Positions 38,344-47,544 are shown, counted from the stretch's first letter. The stretch: DNA of 64,000 nucleotides from Anaerococcus hydrogenalis DSM 7454 (GCF_000173355.1 NZ_ABXA01000031.1:1-64000); one strand, 5' to 3'. Notes: generated by a model not told the origin, from the letters alone. Numbers and translations: made by a program.

Positions 38344-39566
38344 CTAATCTTCTTCCTTTTTGTAGTGGACTTTTTCTGCCAATTCTTTTATTTGATCTTT
38401 TGAGATTTCTTTTTTCTCTAATTTTTTATCCATTTTTTCATTCATTAGTGTGTATAAAATTGATGCTATAGGAATTGAAACAAGCATTCCTACAACTCCA
38501 AACAAACTTCCTCCAATGGCTATTGAAACTATTATCCAAATTGATGGAAGACCAATTGTTTTTCCGGCAAGGGCTGGATAAATTATTGATCCTTGAACTT
38601 GTTGGACTATTAATAAAAATATTAAAAATACCAAGGATTGGAAGGGTGATTCTATAAAAATTAAAATCATCATAATAATTGTTGCAATCAAAGGACCAAC
38701 ATAAGGGATAAAGTCTGCTATTGCAACCATGATTGCTGCCATTGCTGCAAAGGGAATCTTTAAAATAAACATTCCAATCAAAACTAAAAGTCCCAAAATC
38801 AAACTTGAAAGGGCCTTTGAATTTATATAAGAAGCGAATGTTGAATAAGATAGGCTTGCCACCTTATTTATTTCATCGGCTGTTTCTTTTTTAAAGATTG
38901 AATAAATTACCCTGTTTGCCAAAATTTTCAAATCTTTTTTGCTTATTAAAACAAATACTGAAAATATCAGGCTAGTTGCTACAGTTACAAGGGTAGATGA
39001 AACTGAATTTATAATAGTTGTTGTCTTATCAAAAATATTTCCAGCCTCACCCATGAAGTAATCCCTAACTTGGACTAGTTTATGGTTCCAATCAACACTA
39101 TATATATATTTTTGCACATCATCAGCAAATCTTTTTGTAATTTTATTTTTATTTAAAAGTTTTACAAAGTCATTTAAAAATACTGGGAACCTGTCAATCA
39201 AAGTAGTTACTGCTGATGAAATTCTTGGAATCAAGACATTTAAAAATATAGTAATACCAAGAATAAATAAAATCCATGATGTAATTAGTGAAAATACAGG
39301 GATTAATTTTTGGTTTTTTCTGTTTTAAATACTTTTGAAAATACTTTCTTTTCAAAAAAATTCATTGGCAAATTAATAATAAAAGCCAACATAAATCCAA
39401 TCAAAAAAGGTTGAATCACAGCTAAAAATACTGTAAGGGCATTAGTTACATTTTTTATATACCAAAATGTAAAAAATACCAAAATAGAAATAAGAATCAC
39501 CCTTAATAATTGTGAATTCTTTTGGTCTAATTTTTTCATTAAAATATAACTCTCCTTATTTATCAT
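38344..39566 (-). pseudogene. AI-2E family (PerM/YdiK-like) transporter, one-base frameshift at an A5 run
   Basis: A permease-like membrane protein of about 407 aa when joined. The frame from 39566 gives two hydrophobic segments (VILISILVFFTFWYI, PFLIGFMLAFIINLP) and ends KTEKTKN at 39303. The next frame continues LIPVFSLITSWILFILG, and then MIPRISSAVTTLI and the conserved core (IADFIPYVGPLIATII) to 38344. Adding an A to the A5 at 39307-39311 joins them. Family members include exporters with roles in ion tolerance or autoinducer transport; the substrate here is unknown. The true start is probably at or near 39536 (MKKLDQKNSQLL). It is divergent from thiN. Confidence 0.85.
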
Positions 39567-39637
39567 TCTTATTCATTTTACCATAGATATTTTCTTTATT
39601 CTATAATATCCGTGCTATAATAAGGATGAGGTGGATT

Positions 39638-40260
39638 ATGAAAAAATGTTATATTTTTGCCGGTGGAGAATTTGATGGGTTTTTTGACCAGGTAAAAGAA
39701 GGAGATTATATAATAGGAGCTGACAAGGGATATACCTATATTGAAAAAATAGGCCTAAGGCCCCATATAATAATTGGTGATTTTGACTCAGCAAAAAAAC
39801 CAGACTTTGAAAATAAAATTGTCCTAAAACCCGAAAAAGATGAAACCGACTTGTATGCTGCAATAAATATAGGAATAAAAAAAGGATATAAAAAAATCAT
39901 AGTCTATGGGGCCTTGGGAGGAAGAATTTCCCATACCATAGCAAATATAAAAATCCTTGAAGACTTTAAGAAAAAAGGAATAGACATAGAGTTAAAAAAT
40001 AAAAATCAAAGGCTATTTGTAATAGATAAAAATTTCATAGAAAAAAACAAATAGAAAATACCTATGTCTCCCTTTTTGCCTTGACAGAAAAGGTCGAAAA
40101 CTTATCTTTAATAAATTTAAAATACCAACTTAAAAATTACACTCTAGAAAATGACATGCACATAGGAGTATCAAATGAGCCTATTGGTAAAGAATTTAAA
40201 ATTGAATTTGATAAGGGCATGGTTCTTGTAATTTATGAAAATAAAAACACATATAAATAA
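39638..40260 (+). pseudogene. thiN: Thiamine pyrophosphokinase (one-base frameshift at an A7 run)
   Basis: This enzyme converts thiamine to thiamine diphosphate with ATP. The ATG at 39638 follows GAGGTGG at 4-6 bases. The N-terminal Rossmann-like part shows GADKGYTYI and IIGDFDSAKKPDF, then PEKDETDLYAAIN and VYGALGGRISHTIANI. The frame stops at 40054 (FIEKNK). The missing C-terminal beta domain (ENTYVSLFALTEKVENLSLI, then YTLENDMHIGVSNEPIGKEF) continues in another frame to 40260. One extra A in the A7 run at 40041-40047 would give about 207 aa, the usual size. Its usual neighbours rpe and rsgA are absent here, and no TPP riboswitch is visible. Confidence 0.88.
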
Positions 40261-40278
40261 GGCAGGATTTTCTGCCTT
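40259..40278. other. Hairpin after thiN
   Basis: A perfect 7-bp stem AAGGCAG/CTGCCTT with a 6-base loop overlaps the thiN stop, but no T-run follows, so it is only a weak terminator candidate. Confidence 0.5.
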
Positions 40279-40280
40279 AG

Positions 40281-40378
40281 ACTGTCTACAAACCACCCAC
40301 TAATTTCGAGCAGATAAACAACTGAAACGGACTTTGTTTATCTAGTAGAAATGAATAAAATTTTAGTTTGTCTACAGT
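40281..40378. repeat. 98-bp palindromic element
   Basis: The ends ACTGTCTACAAAC and GTTTGTCTACAGT match in 11 of 13 positions as an inverted repeat. An inner pair (ATTTCGAGCAGATAAACAA / TTGTTTATCTAGTAGAAAT) matches in 16 of 19. The arms enclose CTGAAACGGACTT. It shares the end TTTAGTTTGTC-ACAG with the elements at 34190-34204 and 40780-40793. It looks like a MITE- or REP-like element. No ORF. Confidence 0.6.
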
Positions 40379-40449
40379 TTAAAATATTTTGTTATATATT
40401 TTTTATTTATCTTAAAGTTTTTTATTTTTAAAAATTAATTCTTCGTTAT

Positions 40450-40532
40450 GTTAGGGCGGAGGAAATGGGGGAGTTTCGATTCTCCCCCTTTTTCCTCCCC
40501 CCTAACAACCCCCCACTTTTTCGCCCCCCCCT
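40450..40532. other. Very GC-rich hairpin with G-quadruplex-like runs on the minus strand
   Basis: GTTAGGG at 40450 and CCCTAAC at 40500 flank a nearly perfect 24-bp stem (GGAGGAAA, GGGGGAG inside) with an 8-base loop. Just after it, C runs of six (40509-40514) and eight (40524-40531) bases follow; with the runs of five and six in the stem this gives four minus-strand G-runs of 5-8 bases separated by 6-9 bases. This is striking in a genome of roughly 30 percent GC. No gene is nearby on either strand to explain it. Confidence 0.65.
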
Positions 40533-40714
40533 GCAACCGACCATTGCATGGAGCTTTTCTTGTAAGAAGCTTCGCTTCTTTCAATTTTTTAAAATTATTT
40601 TCCAAATATAATAAATTTAAATGTATGACATAAAAATCAATTCATTTATTTATACATTTATCACACAAATTAAGCGAGCGAATAAATCTAAAGAAATCTC
40701 TTCAATTATTTCAT
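40533..40714. other. AT-rich spacer without recognised features
   Basis: Between the GC-rich hairpin and the next palindromic repeat I see no gene. There is only a small palindrome (AAGAAGCTTCGCTTCTT near 40565). Confidence 0.5.
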
Positions 40715-40793
40715 AAGATAAATCGGGAAAAATAGTCTAGACTGTCGGTTGTTTAGTTGGTTGAAATGAGCGAGAATTTAGTTTGTCAACAGT
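40715..40793. repeat. Third copy of the palindromic repeat family
   Basis: It starts AAGATAAATCGGG, as at 34129 (GATAAATCGGGATAAAC), contains GGTTGTTTAGTTGGTTGAAATG, and ends TTTAGTTTGTCAACAGT, as at 34190-34204. It is a diverged relative of the 40281 and 34130 elements. Confidence 0.55.
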
Positions 40794-40795
40794 AT

Positions 40796-40830
40796 AATCT
40801 CAAACTTTTCGCTTGAGATTTTTATTTTTC
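40796..40830. terminator. Hairpin downstream of the ArsC-like gene
   Basis: AATCTCAA and TTGAGATT flank a 9-base loop. A T-rich tail follows on the plus strand; on the minus strand the tail is weaker. It overlaps the stop codon of the ArsC/Spx-like gene at 40822. Confidence 0.5.
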
Positions 40831-41175
40831 TATATATTTTTCAATATTTAACCTTCCAACTACAACATCATCTCCATTTACCAAAATTGGTCTTTTTAAA
40901 AGCATGCCATCTGATGCTAGAAGGTCTAATTTTTCATCTTCTGACATATCCTTTAATTTGTCTTTCAAATTTAATTTCCTATAAATTTGCCCAGAAGTAT
41001 TAAAAAATTTCTTTATATCAAGGCCACTTTTTTCATAGAGATCTATTATTTGATCTTTTTCAGGTTTTTCTTCCTTTACATCTTGAAATTTATAAGAAAT
41101 ATTTCTCTCTTCTAAAAATTTCTCAGTTTTCTTGCAAGTTGAACAAGACTTATATCCAATTAATAAAACTTCCAT
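40822..41175 (-). CDS. ArsC/Spx family protein
   Basis: A 117-aa thioredoxin-fold protein of the ArsC/Spx/MgsR family. The N-terminal redox motif is CSTC (GYKSCSTCKKTEKFL), and the conserved region near residues 80-110 reads LASDGMLLKRPILVNGDDVVVG. Spx proteins bind RNA polymerase to control oxidative stress genes, while ArsC proteins reduce arsenate; the sequence alone does not decide between these (the length and CxxC are compatible with YusI/MgsR-like members). It starts after a terminator that closes the asp23 operon. The start has no close alternatives. Confidence 0.85.
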   Translation of the reverse strand: MEVLLIGYKSCSTCKKTEKFLEERNISYKFQDVKEEKPEKDQIIDLYEKSGLDIKKFFNTSGQIYRKLNLKDKLKDMSEDEKLDLLASDGMLLKRPILVNGDDVVVGRLNIEKYIEK

Positions 41176-41184
41176 TTTTTCTCC

Positions 41185-41215
41185 TTAAAAAAGAGATTGG
41201 AAAAACCAATCTCTT
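41185..41215 (-). terminator. Terminator of the amaP-asp23 operon
   Basis: On the minus strand AAGAGATTGG and CCAATCTCTT pair perfectly over a 5-base loop, followed by TTTT, just after the asp23 stop. Confidence 0.8.
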
Positions 41216-41222
41216 ATCTTTA

Positions 41223-41675
41223 TTATCTTCTATCTTTTTTATCGTCAGAGTCAGATTTTTTTGCCTTGTATTCTTCTCTTGTCATAACATCAACAACATC
41301 AACATTTACTGTTATAACGTCAAGACCTGTCATTTCTTTTACATTTTCTCTAACAACTTTTTTGATTTGTTCAAATATTCTTGGAGCTGACTTTCCATAT
41401 TCTAAGATAATTTGCATGTTTACTTTTGCTTCTTTTTCTCCAACTTCTACATCAACTCCTGATGTATCTTGTTCTGTTGAAGATTGGAAAACTGATGATA
41501 CAGAATCAAAAAAGCTTGCTTTCATATCCAAAATTCCATCAACTCTGTTGACGGCAATTCTTGAAATTTTTGCAACAACCTTGTCAGCTATAGATAATTT
41601 TGAAACTTCTTGTTCGATTTCTGCGTCTTTTTCTAGACCTTTTTCGTATTCTTTGTCAAATGTTTTTTCTGTCAT
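41223..41675 (-). CDS. Asp23/Gls24 family envelope-stress protein
   Basis: A 150-aa protein with the Asp23 domain, marked by LSIADKVVAKISRIAVNRVDGIL near residues 27-49 and VDVEVGEKEAKVNMQIILEYG. Residues 100-130 (REEYKAKK near the end) complete it; the last residues are charged. In Staphylococcus, Asp23 is membrane-tethered through AmaP and affects cell-wall stress genes. It is the last gene of amaP - DUF2273-like - asp23, an arrangement known from many Firmicutes. Expression in related organisms depends on sigma-B-type regulation, which is not visible here. Confidence 0.9.
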   Translation of the reverse strand: MTEKTFDKEYEKGLEKDAEIEQEVSKLSIADKVVAKISRIAVNRVDGILDMKASFFDSVSSVFQSSTEQDTSGVDVEVGEKEAKVNMQIILEYGKSAPRIFEQIKKVVRENVKEMTGLDVITVNVDVVDVMTREEYKAKKSDSDDKKDRR

Positions 41676-41694
41676 AATATACTCCCCTTTTTAT

Positions 41695-42018
41695 TTATTG
41701 AAATTTTTTTAATAAGTTGATTACAAATCCTATTACTTTAGGATCTTTGTCAAGCCATCCGCCTAGGCAATAGCAAAATCCTAATACTATCCAGATACCA
41801 AGAGTTCTAAAAAATCCATAATCAAATAAAGATCCAATAGTTACAATTCCCAAGATTAGAGAAATTATCTTATACTTATTTTCCTCTTTAAATTTCTTAC
41901 ATTCTGCTTCTTTTCTCTCTTTAATATCTAATTTTCTCATCTCTACATCATAGGTGGATACTTGTTTTTCATTTTCTTGATTTTTCAAACCTAAATTTTC
42001 ATTATTTTTATCCATCAT
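41695..42018 (-). CDS. DUF2273-like small membrane protein of the Asp23 module
   Basis: A 107-aa protein with a charged N-terminal half (STYDVEMRKLDIKERKEAE) and two hydrophobic segments (IISLILGIVTIGSLF, TLGIWIVLGFCYCLGG). Small proteins with two membrane segments sit between amaP and asp23 in this operon in many Firmicutes (DUF2273), and position is the main evidence. The extended charged N-terminus is longer than in the typical 60-75 aa member. Function unknown. Confidence 0.6.
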   Translation of the reverse strand: MMDKNNENLGLKNQENEKQVSTYDVEMRKLDIKERKEAECKKFKEENKYKIISLILGIVTIGSLFDYGFFRTLGIWIVLGFCYCLGGWLDKDPKVIGFVINLLKKFQ

Positions 42019-42023
42019 TCCAC

Positions 42024-42563
42024 CTACCTAATTTCTCTTTCTTGACTTTTTTGGGCCTTGTTTAATTGAACATGTGCACTTATATTTTCTATTCCTGTAA
42101 GATTTTTTAAGGCAAATTCAATTTCTGCTTGAATTTTTCTACCTATATCTTCAAAATCTCTTTCACCAAAAATATCACATTTTACATTTGCATCTATATT
42201 ATTGCCCTTAATTATCTTAACTTTTGAATCAGTTAGCTCTGCTCCATGGAATTTCTTCACAGCAGAATCTACCGTAGCATCTAATGAGTTTTTTGTTATA
42301 AAAATATCCCCAGTATTATCTTCTACTAAATATTCACGCTTATCATTTTGATTTGCGATAATATCTATTAAAAGAATGATAGCAAAAACTAATACAGCAA
42401 TCGCTACTCCTAATAGCACATACCTGTAATTTTGGATTTCTAAATATGATAATAAATCATGACGAATTCCATCATCAACAAGAGATACAGTACCTAGTAC
42501 CGCAGCTATTATTATGAGAACTATAGTCATTAGAGACCACAAAAATTTTTTAAAACCTCCCAT
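42024..42563 (-). CDS. amaP: AmaP, alkaline-shock response membrane anchor protein
   Basis: A 179-aa protein with two membrane segments (SLMTIVLIIIAAVLGTVSLV, VLLGVAIAVLVFAIILLIDI) in the first 70 residues. A C-terminal domain related to Asp23 follows (GDIFITKNSLDATVDSAVKKF, ENISAHVQL). The family anchors Asp23 to the membrane. It is the first gene of the three-gene operon, beginning 53 bases after the ABC-F stop on the same strand. The start MGGFKKFL has AGGAGG 4-6 bases upstream. Confidence 0.82.
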   Translation of the reverse strand: MGGFKKFLWSLMTIVLIIIAAVLGTVSLVDDGIRHDLLSYLEIQNYRYVLLGVAIAVLVFAIILLIDIIANQNDKREYLVEDNTGDIFITKNSLDATVDSAVKKFHGAELTDSKVKIIKGNNIDANVKCDIFGERDFEDIGRKIQAEIEFALKNLTGIENISAHVQLNKAQKSQEREIR

Positions 42564-42616
42564 AAATCCTCCTCACTTATAATTTACCCACGCTTTAGTT
42601 TTTGAAACAAAACTTT

Positions 42617-44537
42617 TTAATTTTCTTCCAATTCTAAGGATAGGTCAAGCCACATATCTTGTACTTTTTGTTTTCTATCTTCAAGATTTTTTATCTTTTC
42701 AAAAGTTTTTATAACTTTTTCTTGGTCATCATAAAAACCTTCTTTTAGGCTTATTTCAGTTAATTGATGGATTTTTGTATCAATAGTATTAGATTCTTTT
42801 TCTAATTTTTCAAGTTTTTCTTTTATTTTTCTTATCTCAAGCCTTTTTAATTTTTCTTTTTTCTTCTTTTTTAATTTGGGTTTGGGTCATGGATGATTTT
42901 TTCTCATCTTCCATTGACTCCTCTTTTATTTTTTCTACATAATAATCATAATTTCCCAAATATTCTTTCATATTATCCTTATGCATATCAAGAATCTTAA
43001 CAGCAATTTTATTTAAAAAATACCTATCGTGGCTTATGACAAGGACTGTTCCCTCATAAGAGATTAAAGCATCTTCCAAGGCCTCTTTAGAATCTATATC
43101 TAGGTGGTTAGTTGGCTCATCCATCAAAATAAAATTACAATCTGACAGCATAAGTTTTAAAAGAGAAATTCTTGCTCTTTGGCCTCCTGATAATTCATTT
43201 ATCGGCTTATCTACTTCATCTTGATAAAACATTATTTTTGCAAGATATGATCTTATCTCAAAATTTGTAAGGTCAGGATAAGCTTCTCTTATCTCTTCAA
43301 ACAAAGTATTTTCTGTATTTAAAGATTTTTGTTCTTGGTCAAAATATCCAATTTTTACGCTTGAACCAAGTTTTATTTGACCTTCATCTTTTCTTTCTTG
43401 GTTTAAAATTATTTTAAAAAGGGTGGTTTTTCCTACACCATTTTCTCCAATTATTGCCACCCTATCATTTCTATAAATATTAAAAGAAATATCTTCAAAA
43501 ATTTCCTTATCATAGGATTTTTTTAGTTTATCAACACTTAATACATCAACTCCAGATACAATTCTTGGCGTAAATCTTATATTTATTGACTCATTAAGAC
43601 TATCAGGTTTTTCTAGTCTTTCCATCTTATCCAAAAGTTTTTGTCTTGATCTTGATTGGGAAATTCCCCTTTTTCTTTTTGAACCTCCAAGATTTTTAAG
43701 CCTATCAATTATCTCTTCTTGCCTTTTAATTTCTTTTTGTTGGGACTTATAAAGGTGGTTTTGAACCTTCAAATCTTTTTTTCTTTGCTTCATAAAAGAT
43801 GTGTAATCACCGTTATAAATTTTTAAGGATTCATTTTCTAATAAAAATATTTTTGATACAGTTGCATCAAGAAAATACCTATCGTGGCTAATTACTATAA
43901 CTGATCCCTTAAAATTTTTGACAAAATTTTCCAAAAAATTAATAGCCTTTATATCGAGGTGGTTGGTTGGCTCATCTAATAAAATAAGGTCAGGCTTTTC
44001 CAATAAAAGACAGGCAAGTTCAACCCTTGCCTTTTGTCCTCCTGATAAAAGCGAAACTTCTTTTTGAAAATCTTCTTCCTCAAAACCCATACCTATAAGA
44101 ACCCCTCTTATTTCTGACTTATAGGAATAGCCTTGTTTTTTTTCAAATTCTTCGCTTTTTTTTGCGTATTCTTTCATTATTTCATCGAGCCTGTCTGGAT
44201 TTTTTTCCTCGCTCATCTTTACTTCCAAGTCCCTAATATTTTTTTCAAGACTTATTAGATCTTTAAAAACATCCAAACAATAATCATATATACTTTTATT
44301 TGACATAAGACCTAGTTGTTGTTTTAAATATCCAAGACTTATGTCATTTGGTATATGTATATTTCCCTTATCTTTTGAAATCTCTCCTGTTAATATATTA
44401 AATAGTGTAGACTTTCCAGAACCGTTATTTCCTATTAGTCCAATCTTATCTCCCTTATTTATGGTAAAGGAGATGTTTGAAAATACATCTTTATTTGGGT
44501 AGGATTTTTCTAAATTTGATACTGAAGCTACAATCAT
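42617..44537 (-). pseudogene. ABC-F family ATPase (one-base frameshift at an A6 run near the C-terminus)
   Basis: A soluble protein with two ABC ATPase domains that binds ribosomes (ABC-F, YfmR/Uup-like). Walker A motifs are GNNGSGKSTLFNIL (residue 38) and GENGVGKTTLFKII. Signatures are LSGGQKARVELA and LSGGQRARISLL. Both Walker B/LLDEPTNHLD motifs (LILLDEPTNHLD, FILMDEPTNHLD) are present. The frame stops at 42837 after 566 codons. The C-terminal coiled coil continues in another frame (LEIRKIKEKLEKLEKES, FYDDQEKVIKTFEKIKN) to 42617. Deleting one A from the A6 at 42857-42862 gives 639 aa, the usual size. Whether it gives antibiotic resistance or acts in translation is unknown. Confidence 0.9.
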
Positions 44538-44543
44538 AATTAT

Positions 44544-45182
44544 CTAAAAAGCGAAATCTTCTGGTGAGTTGATAAAATAAGTTAAGGTAAATAATGATTC
44601 ATCTAGGTGAACATTTTCTATTACTACATTATTTTTTGTTTTTAAATCAACTGGTGCGAAGTTCCAAATTCCTTTTATTCCTCCTTCACAAAGAATATCA
44701 CATACTTCTTGGGCACCTTCTTTGGGTGTAGTGATTATTCCTATATCAATCTTATTTTCTTCTAAGTAATCTTTAAGCTTATCTATTGATAAAACCTCAA
44801 GTGTGTCTGTTGATACTTCTTCGTTATTTTTATCAAAAACTGCCTTTACATTATAGTCTAGACTTTTAAAGCCACTATATTGGTAAAGTGCATGGCCTAT
44901 ATTTCCGTAACCAATTATTACCATAGAATATTCTTTGTCTACACCGATAATTTTAGCAAGCTCATCCATTAGCTCTCTTACGTTATATCCGTATCCTTGT
45001 TGGCCAAAGCAACCATAGTGGTTTAGGTCTTGTCTGATTTGACTTGCTGTAAGTCCTGTGATTTGTGAAAGTTCTTTTGATGAAACTCTTACAATGCCTT
45101 TTTCATTTATTGCTTCTAAATATCTATAATATTTTGGTAACCTTTTTATTACTGATAAAGAAACACTTAGCTCTTTTTTCAT
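44544..45182 (-). CDS. rex: Redox-sensing transcriptional repressor Rex
   Basis: A 212-aa DNA-binding protein that senses the NADH/NAD ratio. An N-terminal winged-helix domain (residues 1-80: LPKYYRYLEAINEKGIVRVS, LTASQIRQDLNHYGCFGQQG) is followed by a Rossmann domain with IIGYGNIGHALYQYSGF near residue 85. The usual C-terminal motif (HLDESLFTLTYFIN) is present. Rex represses fermentation and energy genes when NADH is low. It lies between a small membrane protein and the ABC-F gene in a run of minus-strand genes. Its operator (TTGTGAA...TTCACAA type) is not obvious in its own upstream region. Confidence 0.95.
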   Translation of the reverse strand: MKKELSVSLSVIKRLPKYYRYLEAINEKGIVRVSSKELSQITGLTASQIRQDLNHYGCFGQQGYGYNVRELMDELAKIIGVDKEYSMVIIGYGNIGHALYQYSGFKSLDYNVKAVFDKNNEEVSTDTLEVLSIDKLKDYLEENKIDIGIITTPKEGAQEVCDILCEGGIKGIWNFAPVDLKTKNNVVIENVHLDESLFTLTYFINSPEDFAF

Positions 45183-45196
45183 AAGATAAACCTCCC

Positions 45197-45634
45197 TTAT
45201 TTTTTAATTTCTTCTTTATTTTTTATTCTTTTTATAAGGATTAAATTTATAATATGTCCTACATAGATTATAATTAGTCCACTATAAAAAATTTCTTGCC
45301 AATAATCTGTTATTCTTCCATCAACTGCTATGTATTTTGGTAAAAGTGGTGTGTAATTGCTTATCACAAGTAAGGCGTGAAAACTTAACAAGGAAAAAAC
45401 AACTACACTTATTAATGCTAAAAATATTGAATATCCCCTAGAATTTTTTTCCATCAATATATATAGGGGATAGGCTAACATTATAACCCACGAAATAATA
45501 AAGGAAATATTCCATATATGATTTACTATTTGTGGGTTAATTTTGGTAAGTATTAGCATTAAATTTGATAATAAAACCACTAAAATTGTCAAAAGCAAAG
45601 AAGTTGAAAGAAATCTTTCAAATCTTTTTTTCAT
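45197..45634 (-). CDS. Membrane protein of unknown function
   Basis: A 145-aa protein with four hydrophobic segments (LLLTILVVLLSNLML, ISFIISWVIMLAYPLYIL, IFLALISVVVFSLLSF, IFYSGLIIIYVGHIINL) and charged ends (MKKRFERF; KRIKNKEEIKK). I recognise no family. It lies between rex and typA, 8 bases after typA stops, so it is probably in the same transcript as typA. It could be a small membrane partner or an unrelated hitchhiker. There is no evidence of a signal-peptide cleavage site. Confidence 0.75.
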   Translation of the reverse strand: MKKRFERFLSTSLLLTILVVLLSNLMLILTKINPQIVNHIWNISFIISWVIMLAYPLYILMEKNSRGYSIFLALISVVVFSLLSFHALLVISNYTPLLPKYIAVDGRITDYWQEIFYSGLIIIYVGHIINLILIKRIKNKEEIKK

Positions 45635-45642
45635 GATCCACC

Positions 45643-47469
45643 TTATTTGCTATTTTTCTTAGCCTTGTATCTTAGATTATTATCTAAAATTCTTTTTCTA
45701 ATTCTTAGCTTATGAGGGGTAATTTCTATAAGCTCATCTTCTTCTACAAATTCCATCATTTCTTCAACGCTCATAATTTTTGCAGGAGATAAAACCAAGG
45801 CCTCGTCAGCTGCTGATGCTCTGACATTGGTTTGTTTTTTCTTTTTGCAGACATTTACGTCAATGTCAATTCCTTTTGCGTTTGATCCAATAACTTCTCC
45901 TTCATATACTTCATCTTGAGGTTTTACAAAAAGTTGTCCTCTTGATTGGGCAGCATGAAGGCCATAAGTTGTTGCAACTCCTGTTTCAAATGAAATAAGT
46001 GATCCTGCTTGTCTTTTTGCAATATCTCCCTTATATCTTTCATATGAATCAAATTCTGTATTTAAAATTCCAGTTCCTTTTGTATCAGTCAAAAATTCTT
46101 GCCTATAACCTATAAGTCCTCTTGCAGGAATTTTAAATATCATTCTTGTATATCCTGAAGAATTTGGAGCCATTTCTATAAGTTCTCCCTTACGAAGTCC
46201 TAATTTTTCTATAATTGCTCCAGTGTATTCTTGGTCTACATCTATTGTTGCAAGTTCAATTGGTTCTAAGGTTTTTCCATTTTCATCTTTCTTAAACATA
46301 ACTTCAGGCTTTGAAACTTGGAATTCGTATCCTTCTCTTCTTAAGTTTTCGATTAATACTGAAAGATGTAATTCTCCTCTTCCTGAAACCTTGAAGGCTT
46401 CTGTTGAATCAGTTGTCTCAACCCTAAGTGATACGTCTGTTTCTTTTTCTTTAAATAGCCTATCTCTTAAGTGCCTACTTGTTACATAATCTCCATCACG
46501 TCCTGCAAAGGGTGAATTATTTACAGAAAATGTCATTGAAAGGGTTGGTTCAGAAATTTTTGTAAATTCTATAGGATCCATATCACTTTCTGTACAAATT
46601 GTATCTCCTATATTTATATCTTCCATTCCTGATAGGGCAACAATTGAACCAAAGGAAGCTTCTTCTACTTCACTTCTTTCAAGTCCTTCAAATTCATAAA
46701 TTGTAACAATTTTGGATTTTACTTTTCTGTCTTTATCATTGTAATTTACAATTATACAAGAATCATTTTTCTTGATTTTTCCACTTTCAACTTTTCCAAT
46801 TGCAATTCTTCCAAGATAGTTATCATAATCTGTTGTTGAAACCAAAACCTTAAATGGACTATCTTCTTTAGCTTCAAAGGCAGGAGTATATTCTATTATT
46901 GTATCTAAAAGATCTGTCATATCTTCTTTTTCTTCACCAAATTCTAAACTTGCCCAACCTTGTTTTGCTGATGCAAAAACAAATGGGGAATCAAGATATG
47001 ATTCGTCAGCATCAAGTGAGATAAATAAGTCTAGGACTTCATCCATTACTTCCTCAACTCTTTGGTCTGGTCTATCAACCTTATTAATACAAATTATTGC
47101 TGGAAGATTTAATTCAATCGCCTTTCTTAATACAAATTTTGTTTGAGGCATTGGTCCTTCGTGACTATCAACTACCAAAACAACAGCTTCGGCCATGTTT
47201 AAAACTCTTTCAACTTCTCCACCAAAATCGGCATGGCCTGGAGTATCGATAATATTTATTTTTATATCTTTATAATTTATGGCAGTATTTTTTGAAAGAA
47301 TTGTAATTCCTCTTTCTTTTTCTATAGAGTTTGAATCCATAACTCTTTCATCAACTTTTTGATTTTCTCTAAAAATACCACTTGTCTTTAAAAGTCCATC
47401 AACCAAGGTTGTTTTTCCATGGTCTACATGGGCAATTATCGCTACATTTCTTATATCTTCACGTTTCAT
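45643..47469 (-). CDS. typA: TypA/BipA, ribosome-associated GTPase
   Basis: A 608-aa translational GTPase resembling EF-G. The G motifs are AHVDHGKTTLVDGLL (residue 14), DTPGHADFGGEVERVL and NKVDRPDQRVEEVMDEVLDL. The C-terminal domain follows, with LHVSVLIE-like RGELHLSVLIENLRREGYEF and PKPQDEVYEGEVIGSNA. It matters at low temperature and in stress by helping ribosome assembly. The gene is complete. A palindrome overlaps the -35 region of its promoter (47517-47544). Confidence 0.96.
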   Translation of the reverse strand: MKREDIRNVAIIAHVDHGKTTLVDGLLKTSGIFRENQKVDERVMDSNSIEKERGITILSKNTAINYKDIKINIIDTPGHADFGGEVERVLNMAEAVVLVVDSHEGPMPQTKFVLRKAIELNLPAIICINKVDRPDQRVEEVMDEVLDLFISLDADESYLDSPFVFASAKQGWASLEFGEEKEDMTDLLDTIIEYTPAFEAKEDSPFKVLVSTTDYDNYLGRIAIGKVESGKIKKNDSCIIVNYNDKDRKVKSKIVTIYEFEGLERSEVEEASFGSIVALSGMEDINIGDTICTESDMDPIEFTKISEPTLSMTFSVNNSPFAGRDGDYVTSRHLRDRLFKEKETDVSLRVETTDSTEAFKVSGRGELHLSVLIENLRREGYEFQVSKPEVMFKKDENGKTLEPIELATIDVDQEYTGAIIEKLGLRKGELIEMAPNSSGYTRMIFKIPARGLIGYRQEFLTDTKGTGILNTEFDSYERYKGDIAKRQAGSLISFETGVATTYGLHAAQSRGQLFVKPQDEVYEGEVIGSNAKGIDIDVNVCKKKKQTNVRASAADEALVLSPAKIMSVEEMMEFVEEDELIEITPHKLRIRKRILDNNLRYKAKKNSK

Positions 47470-47516
47470 TAAATCACTTCTTTCTTATCTATTATAAACT
47501 ATTTATTCATCAATTT

Positions 47517-47544
47517 ATTATATCATATGTGATAAGATTATCAA
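47517..47544 (-). promoter_or_regulatory. typA promoter with an overlapping palindrome
   Basis: The minus strand reads TTGATA (47539-47544), 16 bases, TATAAT (47517-47522). The perfect 14-bp palindrome TGATAAGATTATCA (47530-47543) overlaps the -35. It could be an operator; no known regulator is assigned. Confidence 0.55.

Noticed and set aside
39567-39637. TPP riboswitch before thiN
   Set aside because: The gap is about 70 bases and has no TPP motif; the pyrophosphokinase is not normally under this control.
40448-40633. 61-codon ORF over the GC-rich hairpin
   Set aside because: Its Pro-rich peptide is only a reading of the C-runs; no ribosome site.
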